DNA from: Streptomyces toyocaensis
Lineage (GTDB): Bacteria > Actinomycetota > Actinomycetes > Streptomycetales > Streptomycetaceae
Assembly (NCBI RefSeq): GCF_000725125.1
Contig: NZ_JFCB01000016.1
Coordinates: 1-64,000, forward strand
Reading direction: 5' to 3'
DNA length: 64,000 nucleotides
Position 1 is the first letter of the stretch; every line of letters begins with the position of its first letter. Below, one piece after another: positions 17,926 through 25,827 of the stretch. The notes under the pieces are model-generated. The model searched no databases. It was not told where the DNA came from and was given only the letters and a program-made list of their open reading frames with translations. A program made the translations under genes and the position numbers.

Positions 17926-17944
17926 CGGCCGGGGGAGGCCGTCA
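17923..17944. terminator. Hairpin spanning the two convergent stop codons
   Basis: TGACGGCC (17923-17930) and GGCCGTCA (17937-17944) form a perfect 8-bp stem with a six-base loop. The outer bases are the stop codons of mbl on the plus strand and of the anti-sigma gene on the minus strand. There is no T tract. It is probably a shared transcription end. Confidence 0.6.
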
Positions 17945-18895
17945 TCGGGGGAACCAGCAGCGGATCGTGGTGCCCCGGTCGCCGGTGTGCACCCGTACCA
18001 GGTCGGCGATCAGGTTGACCATCAGCAGGCCGCGGCCGCCGCGCTGGTCGCGGCCGGCGGGGCGGCGCCCCGCGAGGGGGTCGGTCATGCGTCCCCCGTC
18101 CCGCACCTCGCACAGCACATGGCCGTCCTCGGCCCAGACCCGCAGCACTCCGCCCCCGCCGCCGTGCAGCACGCTGTTGGTGGTGAGCTCGGCCGTGGCG
18201 AGGGCCAGGTCCTGCAGGGTGACGCCGGTGAGGCCGAGCCGCCGTCCCTCGTCGGAGGCGGCGTGCCGGGCATCGGGCAGCGAGTCGGCCGCGAACGGGA
18301 AGGTCATGGCGTCCGTCACGAGCGGCAGCGGCTCGTTGTAGCGGGCGACGGCCGCGTCGGGGGCGTACGCCTCGCTGTCCCGCGCGGGGCGGGAGCCGGC
18401 CGGGATGACGGTGGGGTGGGTGGCGTGGGCGTCCTCGAGGACGTGCCCCGGCAGGCGTACGGCGTCGTAGGGGCAGAGGATGGTCACCGTACGGCCCCGG
18501 AAGGCGGCGTTGATCAGCGCCTCGTGCTGGACGCAGGCCGGGTACTCGGTGGAGGAGCGGCCGGCCCAGACCGGCTCGCCGATGATGCGCACCCGGCGTC
18601 CGGCGGGCTGGGCGTCGGCGAAGGCGCGCAGCACGCCGGGGATGATCCGGCCGGGGTTGCGGCCGGCCTCCCGCATGTCCAGGAGCCGGACGCTCTCCGC
18701 GTCGGCGCCGAGCGCGTCCCGGAGCATCCGCAGCCGGTCGCCGGGCACGGCGACCGCCACGGGCTCACCGGCCGCGAGTCCCTCGCGCACGAAGGGGACG
18801 GTGCCGTCCAGGTACTCCCGCTCGTCACGGTAGAAGAGAGCGGGGTGGAGGAAGGGGTCGGTGGTGGCCCCCACCGTTCCGGCCGCGGTACTCAT
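17942..18895 (-). CDS. MEDS-domain anti-sigma regulatory kinase (RsbW-like)
   Basis: A 317-residue protein with two parts. Residues about 15-175 look like a MEDS (DcmR-type sensory) domain: FYRDEREYLDGTVPFVREGL, then GRNPGRIIPGVL and a P-loop-like ABC-type fold lacking Walker A. Residues about 195-315 form an HATPase_c_2 domain with LATAELTTNSVLHG (N box), DGGRMTDP and GGRGLLMVNLIADLV (G boxes). Such proteins bind anti-sigma antagonists or sigma factors and phosphorylate STAS partners. Its start overlaps the STAS gene by four bases (ATGA), so the STAS protein is the likely partner. Confidence 0.85.
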   Translation of the reverse strand: MSTAAGTVGATTDPFLHPALFYRDEREYLDGTVPFVREGLAAGEPVAVAVPGDRLRMLRDALGADAESVRLLDMREAGRNPGRIIPGVLRAFADAQPAGRRVRIIGEPVWAGRSSTEYPACVQHEALINAAFRGRTVTILCPYDAVRLPGHVLEDAHATHPTVIPAGSRPARDSEAYAPDAAVARYNEPLPLVTDAMTFPFAADSLPDARHAASDEGRRLGLTGVTLQDLALATAELTTNSVLHGGGGGVLRVWAEDGHVLCEVRDGGRMTDPLAGRRPAGRDQRGGRGLLMVNLIADLVRVHTGDRGTTIRCWFPR

Positions 18896-19245
18896 GACAC
18901 CGACACCTCGATCGTCGACAGGTCGGGCCAGAACGTCTCCAGTACCCGGCGCAGGGTCGGCGGAGGCCGGCGCACCACCAGCCGGCGGCCGTCGCCGAGC
19001 CGGCCGGCGGCGGCAGCGAGCGCTCCGGCGCCCGCGACGTCGACGAACGTCACCTCGGACAACTCCAGGTAGTACACGGCCTCACCTTCGCGCACCGCCT
19101 GCTCCAGTGCGCGCTCCCAGATCATGTGCGTGGCCAGCCCGATCTCCCCGGCCGCACGCACCCCCCGGCATCCCTCCAGCGGACGCACCGTCAGGTACGG
19201 CACCGCAGGTCCGGGTCCGTACGCCGTCCGATGCCGCTCGTCCAA
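18892..19245 (-). CDS. STAS-domain anti-sigma factor antagonist
   Basis: A protein of about 117 residues with a STAS fold: VYYLELSEVTFVDVAGAGAL in the middle carries the loop where RsbV-like proteins have a phosphorylatable Ser/Thr. Here the position reads D-V-A-G-A-G, so no Ser or Thr is present there, an oddity for a phospho-switch. A TTG start at 19245 is proposed because GGGGAGA lies six bases upstream; an in-frame GTG at 19260 is the main alternative. It is the first gene of a two-gene unit with the kinase-like gene below, and lies head to head with a second STAS protein gene. Confidence 0.75.
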   Translation of the reverse strand: MDERHRTAYGPGPAVPYLTVRPLEGCRGVRAAGEIGLATHMIWERALEQAVREGEAVYYLELSEVTFVDVAGAGALAAAAGRLGDGRRLVVRRPPPTLRRVLETFWPDLSTIEVSVS

Positions 19246-19490
19246 CGCCCGTCTCCCCACGCTCCCGGGACCGCGCCTACCCCGGGCGGTTCCCGGCCAT
19301 TCCCCGGCGCGGTGTGTAGTGGGCCGCAAGGCGGGCAGGCGCACCCACAGCGCAGCCGGGACCGTGTGCAGCCTACCCCTACGGTGCCGGCGGCGGCCGA
19401 ACCCACCCGAACGGCCCGGGTTCGCGAGCACCGACGAGGTGGTGCCACGAGCTCAGCGGCACCACTGCCCCTCCGGGAAGGCGGAACACC

Positions 19491-20126
19491 TTGGTCATCG
19501 GCGGTCGTACGGACGCGGACCGGGCGCTCCTCACCCCTCGCGGTGATCTGGTCCGCGGGTCTGCCGAGGCGCTGGCCGAGAAGCTGGCCCAGCTGCCCGC
19601 CGGCACGGCCCGGATCGATCTGGACATGAGCGACGTGCACTTCATGGACACGGCGGGACTGGAGTTCCTGGAGGTGCTGCGCGACCACGGCCGGCGTCAC
19701 TCGCTGCCGGTCACCGCCACCCGCTGGAACGCTCAGCCGCGCCGCATCCTGGAACTCGCCGGCCTCGACACCACGGACCCGTTGCGCTCCCCGGCCCCGG
19801 AGAGTGTTCCGTCGCCGCTCTCCGCGACGGTGGCGCGGGAACGGGAGGAGCGGCTGAACCTGCTCCAGGAGGAGGTCGAGCAGCTCCGGCGGGCGATCGC
19901 CTCCCGTCCGGTCATCGACCAGGCCCGCGGCGTCCTGATGGCGACGTACGGCTGCACCCCGGACGAGGCGTGGCACATCCTCCGGGAGGCGTCCCAGCTG
20001 TCCAACACCAAGCTCCGCGCGGTCGCCGAGTCGCTCACGGCATCCACGGAGGCGGAGGGCGCTCCCCCGCCCGAGGAGGTCCGCGCCGCGCTGTCGCAGG
20101 CGCTGGCCCGCCGCTCGTCGCGGTAA
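19491..20126 (+). CDS. STAS-ANTAR regulatory protein
   Basis: A 211-residue protein. Residues 1-100 form a STAS domain (IDLDMSDVHFMDTAGLEFLEV; here D-T-A-G keeps the Thr that is phosphorylated in antagonists). After a coiled-coil-like EREERLNLLQEEVEQLRRAI, residues about 130-185 form an ANTAR RNA-binding domain (IDQARGVLM...EAWHILREAS) followed by an acidic tail. ANTAR proteins dissolve terminator hairpins in target transcripts; fusion to STAS suggests control by a partner-switching kinase such as the one encoded at 17942. The TTG start is supported by GGAAGGCGG upstream. The 245-base spacer to the divergent STAS gene must hold both promoters. Confidence 0.82.
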   Translation: MVIGGRTDADRALLTPRGDLVRGSAEALAEKLAQLPAGTARIDLDMSDVHFMDTAGLEFLEVLRDHGRRHSLPVTATRWNAQPRRILELAGLDTTDPLRSPAPESVPSPLSATVAREREERLNLLQEEVEQLRRAIASRPVIDQARGVLMATYGCTPDEAWHILREASQLSNTKLRAVAESLTASTEAEGAPPPEEVRAALSQALARRSSR

Positions 20127-20183
20127 GCCCTCCCCCGCGCGGGGTACCCGGCGGGCACGGTCCCGCGATCAGGAGGCAGCACG

Positions 20184-20339
20184 ATGAGCGAGCACACTCC
20201 TTCCCAGGCCGAGGGCGACAGGGACGACGCCGAATGGACCACCCCGGACGTCCCGCACACCACCCCGTCGCAGGCGGAGGGCGAACGCGACCCCGCGGAC
20301 GCCCCCGACGCGTCGGACGACAACGCGGAGGGCGGGTGA
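20184..20339 (+). CDS. Small acidic protein with duplicated TPSQAEG motif
   Basis: A 51-residue acidic protein. The motif TPSQAEGDRD near the N-terminus returns as TPSQAEGERD around residues 28-37, so about two thirds of the protein is a two-copy repeat. A strong AGGAGG lies seven bases upstream of the ATG. It lacks Cys, membrane segments and a signal peptide, and should be disordered. It follows the STAS-ANTAR gene by 57 bases on the same strand. I do not know its function. Confidence 0.65.
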   Translation: MSEHTPSQAEGDRDDAEWTTPDVPHTTPSQAEGERDPADAPDASDDNAEGG

Positions 20340-20690
20340 GCCGGGGAGTCGTCGCGCCCCGCCGTCGCCACGGTCCTGACCTGTTCCGCGGCGTCCGGCT
20401 GCCGCGAGCACGTCAGGGACGGGCGGGCACCCGCCCGGACCGGGACCCCCGCGCGGGCCGAGCGGCAGACCTGACCGAGCGGCCTGCGCCGCCACTTCGG
20501 CGGCGCGTCCGGCCGCGGCCTCCTCCCGGCCGTGGAGGAGCAGCCCGGTGCGGGCTCCGCTCCGTCCGGCCGGTCGCACGGCCGCCGGCCTCCTCGACCC
20601 GGCCGGCGGCAATCAGGAGAGGAGCGATCCGGCTCCCCTCCCGCCCGCCGGGCGCGCTCGGCAGCCGCTTACGCGGCTGCGGCCGCCCGC
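20340..20690. other. Non-coding spacer with no recognised gene
   Basis: These 351 bases between the small acidic gene and the convergent membrane-protein gene hold several open frames without credible starts or homology. The only structure noted is the hairpin at 20661-20680. Confidence 0.5.
20661..20680 (-). terminator. Hairpin after the minus-strand membrane-protein gene
   Basis: GCAGCCGC and GCGGCTGC form a perfect 8-bp stem around a four-base loop, ten bases beyond the stop codon at 20691. No T tract follows, as is common in Streptomyces terminators. Confidence 0.5.
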
Positions 20691-21722
20691 TCAGGGCCGC
20701 AGCGGCAGGTCCGGCGCGGTGCCGTCGGCCCACGGGGCGAGATCGGCGGGCAGCGCGGCGACGAGGGCGGTGAGCTGTTCGATCGCGTGGACGACCTCGA
20801 GGTCGTGGTCGGCCGGCTGCTCCCGGAGCACGGTGAAGACGTCCCGCCCCTGGATCGACCATTCCGTCAGCTCCGCGGCGAGCATCGCCTCGATGGTCTC
20901 CTCGGTGACCAGTGCCTCGGCGAAGTCCGGCCGCAGGGTCTCGACCTCGACGGTGTGGCGGGAGTGCGGAACGTCCCTGTCGGGCAGCGCGACCCGGACG
21001 AACGGCAAACCGATGGTCAGATGCACGGCGCAGACGGTGACATGGTGCTGCTGCCACGCCCGGAAGGGCGCGAAGGGTTCGGACACGAAGCCGTCCGCGA
21101 CCGTGAAACTCACGCCTTCGTGGGTGCCGGACATCACGGCGAAGGGGTCGCGGAGCACGGCCCGGGACGGAACGTTCATGAGCGCCGCCTCGTCCATGGC
21201 CACCGGTTGCAGGGGGTCGAGCGTCCAGCGCCTGGCGAGAGACGGCAGACGTTCCCGGAAGGCCCAGCCATGAGCACGCGCGTACCGGCCGCGCTCGCCG
21301 ACGGCGGCCGCCCTGGCCGGGCGCCGCGCGAGTCCGGGCACGCCGTGGTAGAGCACGGTCAGCGCGCCGTACCCGGCCGCGGCGACCGACCAGTGCACCC
21401 ACTGGAGCGTCCAGCCGGCGCCGAAGAGACCGGCCACCGCCAGGAAGTGCGGCGAGAAACACTGCAGCGGTGTGCCGCCCGTCCGGTGCCGGGGGGTCCA
21501 CACGGTGGCACCGCGGCCGGGCAGCCGCCCCGGCGTCCGTGCCCGGTTGAGGGAGAGGGCCGCCATCAGATTGACCAGGCCGAACGCCAGGGTGATCGCG
21601 ACGGCGGCGAGACAGGCGGTCGCCCAGTCGCCGTCCCGCGCGTCGGTGATCGCGAACCAGATGCCCATCAGGGCGCCCAGCAGCACGATGGGCAGACACC
21701 CCAGACCCGTGTACGCAACCAT
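20691..21722 (-). CDS. Uncharacterised membrane protein with cytoplasmic C-terminal domain
   Basis: A 343-residue protein with two N-terminal membrane spans (LPIVLLGALMGIWFAI and CLAAVAITLAFGLVNLMAAL) and one or two more around residues 93-125. The rest, from about residue 130, is soluble and strand-rich, with the general look of a membrane-tethered plasma-face domain. I see no catalytic motif and do not recognise the family. GAGGAAGAGG precedes the ATG at 21722. It may be co-transcribed with the small membrane gene upstream at 21956. Confidence 0.7.
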   Translation of the reverse strand: MVAYTGLGCLPIVLLGALMGIWFAITDARDGDWATACLAAVAITLAFGLVNLMAALSLNRARTPGRLPGRGATVWTPRHRTGGTPLQCFSPHFLAVAGLFGAGWTLQWVHWSVAAAGYGALTVLYHGVPGLARRPARAAAVGERGRYARAHGWAFRERLPSLARRWTLDPLQPVAMDEAALMNVPSRAVLRDPFAVMSGTHEGVSFTVADGFVSEPFAPFRAWQQHHVTVCAVHLTIGLPFVRVALPDRDVPHSRHTVEVETLRPDFAEALVTEETIEAMLAAELTEWSIQGRDVFTVLREQPADHDLEVVHAIEQLTALVAALPADLAPWADGTAPDLPLRP

Positions 21723-21755
21723 CCTCTTCCTCCCCCTCAGGTCCGGATGTGCCGG

Positions 21756-21956
21756 TCACCGGCGCGGTGACCGACCGGAGCCGCCCTGCGTGCGCCGCGC
21801 CGCCATCAGACCGATCGCTCCGGCGATCGCGAGTGGTGCCGCGATCAGAGTGACGAGTGGTGTCCCGCCGATGAGGCCGACGGCGTTGCCGAGCACTCCG
21901 ACGAGGAGCAGCAGCCTCCATACCGCGAGATTGCCGCCCGTCTGTTCCCGCACCAT
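21756..21956 (-). CDS. Small two-helix membrane protein
   Basis: A 66-residue protein with two hydrophobic stretches (VWRLLLLVGVLGNAVGLIGG and VTLIAAPLAIAGAIGLMAA) and a basic C-terminus, GRSPRR. GGAGGCGGCGAC precedes the ATG. It is followed after 33 bases by the larger membrane-protein gene on the same strand, which suggests a small operon. Function unknown. Confidence 0.6.
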   Translation of the reverse strand: MVREQTGGNLAVWRLLLLVGVLGNAVGLIGGTPLVTLIAAPLAIAGAIGLMAARRTQGGSGRSPRR

Positions 21957-22161
21957 GTCGCCGCCTCCGCCTCGCCGGGGATCACTGGAGCGGCACCGTA
22001 CGGCGCCGCCGGGCCTCCCGGTTTCCGCGCCGGGCGTCCCCGGGCGGCATCGGGACAGGTCGGGCCGGGTGGGAGAACGGAACGAGGAGTCCCCGGACCG
22101 GGCCGGACCGGAGTGCGGAACCGGATCCCGTAATCCGGGCGTTCCGCCTAGAGTTGCGGAA

Positions 22162-24840
22162 ATGGACGAGCCGAAGCTCCCGGAGTCGGAGGAGTCGCCG
22201 AGAGCGGCTTTCGCCACTGCGCTGACGCGGCTCCGGCGCCGGCTGCCGGATCTGTCCGACGAGGCGCTGGCCCGGCGAGCGAGCCGGACGGTGCTGCCGT
22301 CCGGGCGCCGCGTCAGTGTCAACGCCCGCCGTCTCGGTGAGTGGTTGAGCGGGCGGTCGGTGCCCCGCGACTTCCACGCCGTGGTCTCCCTCGTGCGCGC
22401 CGTCGAGTCGTTGGCGGGCCCCACCGATCCACGGTCCTCGATCGCCGCCTGGGAGCGGCTGTGGCGCGCGGCGTACGAGGACCGCGCCCCTGCGGTGCCC
22501 GTGCCGCGTACCGCCACCGGCCCGGCCGGCGGCACCGCCGAGGAGGTGGTCGTCGGCAGGCCGCCGAGCGACGCGGCCTCGTTGCGGAAGCGGGCGGCCC
22601 TTTCGGACGCGATCGATGTGGCGTTGCGGGACGACGCGGTCCGGGAGGTCGTCCTCACGGGGCCGGGCGGGGTGGGGAAGTCACAGCTCGCCGCGGCAGC
22701 CTTTCACCGGTCCCGGCAGCCCGGCGGGGTCCGGATATGGGTGCCCGCCTCGTCCCGCCAGTCCGTTCTCACGGTGTACGCGCGGGCATGGCGGGTGATC
22801 TCGGGCGGGGAGGGCGGAAGCGGGTGGGACGACGAGACCCAGGCCGACCTCTTCCTCTCCTGGCTGCGTACGACGACGCGGCCGTGGCTCGTCGTACTGG
22901 ACGACGTCGACGAACCGGGGGACCTGCGGGGCCTCAGGCCGGTCGGGGAACACGGCAGGAGCCTGGTGACGACCCGCCGGCGGGAGGCGGCGGTGATCCG
23001 TTCTGCCTCCCGCATCGTGCCGGTCGGGGCCTTCGCGCCCCAGGAGGCCGTCGACTACCTCCGCTCACGGCTTCCGGCCGACGGGGACGACGGCGACGAC
23101 GGGGAGCTGCGCGCGCTGGCGGACGCGCTCGGCCACTTCCCGCTCGCCCTGTCCCAGGCGGCGGCGTTCCTGATCGACACCGGCATGGCCCTCAGGACGT
23201 ACCGTCAGCTGCTTGAGGACCCCGGACAGAGGCTCTCCGATCTGCTGCCGACGACCTCGCCGGCCGACGAGCACGGTGACACCGTGACCACCGCCTGGCA
23301 GCTCGCCCTGGACCGGGCGGAGGCTCTCGCACCCCCCGGAAGTGCCAGGGCCGCACTCCAACTGCTGTCGATGCTCGCACCGGACGGCGTGGCGGAGGCC
23401 GTACTGCACACGGCGGCGGCCCGCCGGTGGATCGTGCGGGGAGCGGGCGACGACAGCGGCGCGGGCAGCGTCCCGGCAGGGCCCGGTGAACGGACCGTGC
23501 TCCTCTCGCTGCGCGCTCTGCACCGCCTCAGCCTCGTGACGCACACCCCCTCCCGCACGCCTGCCTCGGTCGAGGTGCACGCCCTCGTGCAGCGCGCGAC
23601 ACGCGAGAGCGTGCCGGAGGAGGTGCGGCCGCGGCTCGCCGCGGCCGCCGCCGACGCGGTCGAGGAGCTCTGGTCGTGCGCGGTGGAGCGCGCCTGCGAG
23701 CCGGAGACGGAGGCGGCCCTGTACCGCAGCGTCGACGTCCTGCGCCGGACGGCGGACCGTTCGCTGTGGGACGGGCGCATGCACCCCGTCCTGCGCCGGA
23801 TCGGCCCCTATCTGGCCGGACTCGGCCGCGACACGGCGGCGCGGAACATCTGCCAGGAACTGCTGGAGTCGGCGCGGAGCCACCTCGGGGACGCGCACCG
23901 CGACGTCCTGTACCTGCGCAGCCGGATCGCCCTGGCCACCGGCGAGTTGGGGGACGCGGCGTCGGCGCACACCTCGCTGGAACAGATCCGGCGAGAAGCG
24001 GAGCGGGCCCTGGGCCCCACGGACCCGGACACCTTGACCATACGGCTGCACGAGGCCCGCTTCCGGATGGAGGAGGGCGCGGCGGCCGCCGCCCTGAACG
24101 ACTTCACCGAACTCGCCGACGAGGCGGCCGGCATCCTCGGTGCGGACCATGCCGTGGTGATCAGCGCACGGCGCGAGGCCGCTCTCTGCCGCGGCCTGAC
24201 CGGCGACGCGGGCGGCGCGCGGGACGACAGCGCCGCTCTTGTCGGGATGCTGGAACGGCGGCACGGCCCCGGGCATCCGCTCACGCTGAGCGTCCTCACC
24301 GATCTGGGCAGGTGGGCCGGCGAGGCGGGCGACACGCAGGCGGCGGTCGACCTCTACCTGCGAGCGGTACCGCTGCTGGAGTCCGCCGTCGGCCGCCTCC
24401 ACATCGACACCCTGATCGCCCGGCACAACCTCGCGTACTGGCGGGGACTGGCGGGCGAACGCGAACGCGCGGTCGAGGAGTTCACCGCCGCGGCCGAGGA
24501 CGCCGAGCGCGCGCTCGGCGCCGACCACCCGACCACCCTCACCTACCGCGTCAACCTGAGCTTCTGGCGCGGCCTCGCGGGTGAACCGGCGCAGGCACTG
24601 GCGGAGTTGGCCGCACTCCAGCCCGCCGTCGACAGCGTGCTCGGTGCCGACCACCCGCGTGCGCTGCGGACCCGCCAGCAACGCGCCGAGCTCCTGGAAC
24701 GCTCGGGCGACAGGGGCGGGGCAGCCACCCTGCTCACCTCGCTGCTGGCCGACATGATCCGCATCCAGGGCAGTGACCACCCGCGTACGCACGAGGTGGC
24801 GGAGGCGCTCTCCCGCTGCGCCGGGCGGGAGGGCCGCTGA
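22162..24840 (+). CDS. STAND NTPase with TPR-like C-terminus
   Basis: An 892-residue protein of the STAND/NB-ARC type. An N-terminal helical domain (about 12-100, with RRLGEWLSGRSVPRDF, resembling an HTH-like adaptor) is followed by Walker A GPGGVGKS (about 167-174), Walker B WLVVLDDV (about 242-249) and the sensor TTRRREA. A winged-helix-like region follows, then repeated helical TPR units from about 540 to the end, each marked by LGxDHPxTL. Such proteins are signal-triggered switches in regulation or phage defence; no fused effector domain is seen. ATG at 22162 has a weak GCGGAA upstream. It is not clearly in an operon. Confidence 0.85.
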   Translation: MDEPKLPESEESPRAAFATALTRLRRRLPDLSDEALARRASRTVLPSGRRVSVNARRLGEWLSGRSVPRDFHAVVSLVRAVESLAGPTDPRSSIAAWERLWRAAYEDRAPAVPVPRTATGPAGGTAEEVVVGRPPSDAASLRKRAALSDAIDVALRDDAVREVVLTGPGGVGKSQLAAAAFHRSRQPGGVRIWVPASSRQSVLTVYARAWRVISGGEGGSGWDDETQADLFLSWLRTTTRPWLVVLDDVDEPGDLRGLRPVGEHGRSLVTTRRREAAVIRSASRIVPVGAFAPQEAVDYLRSRLPADGDDGDDGELRALADALGHFPLALSQAAAFLIDTGMALRTYRQLLEDPGQRLSDLLPTTSPADEHGDTVTTAWQLALDRAEALAPPGSARAALQLLSMLAPDGVAEAVLHTAAARRWIVRGAGDDSGAGSVPAGPGERTVLLSLRALHRLSLVTHTPSRTPASVEVHALVQRATRESVPEEVRPRLAAAAADAVEELWSCAVERACEPETEAALYRSVDVLRRTADRSLWDGRMHPVLRRIGPYLAGLGRDTAARNICQELLESARSHLGDAHRDVLYLRSRIALATGELGDAASAHTSLEQIRREAERALGPTDPDTLTIRLHEARFRMEEGAAAAALNDFTELADEAAGILGADHAVVISARREAALCRGLTGDAGGARDDSAALVGMLERRHGPGHPLTLSVLTDLGRWAGEAGDTQAAVDLYLRAVPLLESAVGRLHIDTLIARHNLAYWRGLAGERERAVEEFTAAAEDAERALGADHPTTLTYRVNLSFWRGLAGEPAQALAELAALQPAVDSVLGADHPRALRTRQQRAELLERSGDRGGAATLLTSLLADMIRIQGSDHPRTHEVAEALSRCAGREGR

Positions 24841-24887
24841 GACGCGGCTCCGAGGAGACGCTGCCGAGGGCCAGGGCGCGTTACTGG

Positions 24888-24961
24888 TGGGGCGGGTGGG
24901 ACTCGAACCCACGGCCGACGGATTATGAGTCCGCTGCTCTAACCGGCTGAGCTACCGCCCC
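24888..24961 (-). tRNA. tRNA with CAU anticodon (Met or Ile2)
   Basis: Reads on the minus strand from GGGGCGG to CCGCCCCA. All arms pair: D arm GAGC-type, anticodon stem GCGGA/TCCGT around loop CTCATAA, T arm GTGGG-TTCGAGT-CCCAC. The anticodon is CAU. It lacks the initiator features (mismatch at position 1-72, three G-C pairs in the anticodon stem), so it is an elongator Met or a lysidine-type Ile2 tRNA. The sequence alone does not settle which. CC follows the discriminator A. Confidence 0.9.
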
Positions 24962-25104
24962 ATAGCGGCGTGTCGCGTACATGTGTGCGCGCCGTCTGCC
25001 GCAGCATAGCCGCTCATACGATCTCCTGCTTCGGATGGTCGGCTGCGCACGGCCCCGGTGACCATGGAGACCTTCCCGAGCCCCGTGCGGTTCCCCCGGA
25101 CATG

Positions 25105-25126
25105 AAAAAGGACCCCTACGGGGTCC
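25105..25126 (-). terminator. Rho-independent terminator of the tRNA-Asn pair
   Basis: On the minus strand GGACCCC, a three-base loop and GGGGTCC are followed by TTTTT, a textbook intrinsic terminator beginning 13 bases after the end of the downstream tRNA-Asn. Confidence 0.9.
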
Positions 25127-25138
25127 TCGTTCAGCATG

Positions 25139-25211
25139 CTCCCCCGACTGGACTCGAACCAGTAACCTGCCGGTTAACAGCCGGCTGCTCTGCCAATTGA
25201 GCTACGGAGGA
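25139..25211 (-). tRNA. tRNA-Asn (GTT), downstream copy
   Basis: Minus-strand cloverleaf from TCCTCCG to CGGGGGA plus discriminator G; anticodon loop CTGTTAA gives GTT. The T arm is CTGG-TTCGAGT-CCAG. No CCA is encoded. It is identical in sequence to the copy at 25217 and precedes the terminator. Confidence 0.95.
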
Positions 25212-25216
25212 CCGAG

Positions 25217-25289
25217 CTCCCCCGACTGGACTCGAACCAGTAACCTGCCGGTTAACAGCCGGCTGCTCTGCCAATTGAGCTACGGAGGA
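25217..25289 (-). tRNA. tRNA-Asn (GTT), upstream copy
   Basis: Identical 73-base copy of the other tRNA-Asn, separated from it by only five bases. Both should be cut from one precursor that ends at the terminator at 25105-25126. Confidence 0.95.
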
Positions 25290-25458
25290 ATGCCTCGTTG
25301 CATCGAACGCACCCACCTGGGTATCCGCCAGGGGGCGCGCGCTCGCTGCGACACATACATTAGCGCAAGCAGGGGGGTGCTCCGCCAATCGGTACTCCCC
25401 GGCGTCGTCGCCGCACCGGATACCTACGCAGACTGGAACAACGGGAAGGGTGGCCGCC

Positions 25459-25764
25459 ATGAGTTACCGGCTCACATTTGTCGCCGGAGCCGTCCTGGGT
25501 TACGTGCTGGGCACGAAAGCCGGACGGGAGCGCTACGAGCAGCTGAAGAGGTCGGCGCAGCAGTTCGCACAGAACCCCGCCGTGCGCAACACCGCGGAGA
25601 GCGCGGCGCAGCAGGGCCGCGAGTTCGCCGACAAGGCGTACCACGCGGTGAGCGACAAGGTCGGCGACCGCATGCCCGACTCGGTCGCCCAGCGGGTCCA
25701 CGCCCTCCGTGAGCGCACCGCCCACGGCCCGGCGGAGGACGACTGGGGCACGAGCAACACCTGA
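25459..25764 (+). CDS. YtxH-like membrane-anchored small protein
   Basis: A 101-residue protein. MSYRLTFVAGAVLGYVLGTKAG is one membrane span ending in a basic patch, followed by an Ala/Gln-rich amphipathic helix (about 25-85), the layout of YtxH-like general stress proteins. The ATG at 25459 was chosen over a GTG nine bases upstream because GGAAGGG lies at better spacing. It stands alone between the tRNAs and the sugar kinase gene. Its partner is unknown. Confidence 0.75.
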   Translation: MSYRLTFVAGAVLGYVLGTKAGRERYEQLKRSAQQFAQNPAVRNTAESAAQQGREFADKAYHAVSDKVGDRMPDSVAQRVHALRERTAHGPAEDDWGTSNT

Positions 25765-25827
25765 CGGTTCCTTCACCCGGCGGCGCCCACGCCCCACCCA
25801 TCCCTCCCCATGCGGCAAAATCGCTGT

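Noticed and set aside
20340..20690. Overlapping open frames in the spacer after the small acidic gene
   Set aside because: They continue into the flanking gene in non-coding phase and have no credible starts.
24888..25289. tRNA genes as an attachment site for an integrated element
   Set aside because: No integrase, excisionase or partial tRNA copy is present on either side; flanking genes are ordinary core genes.
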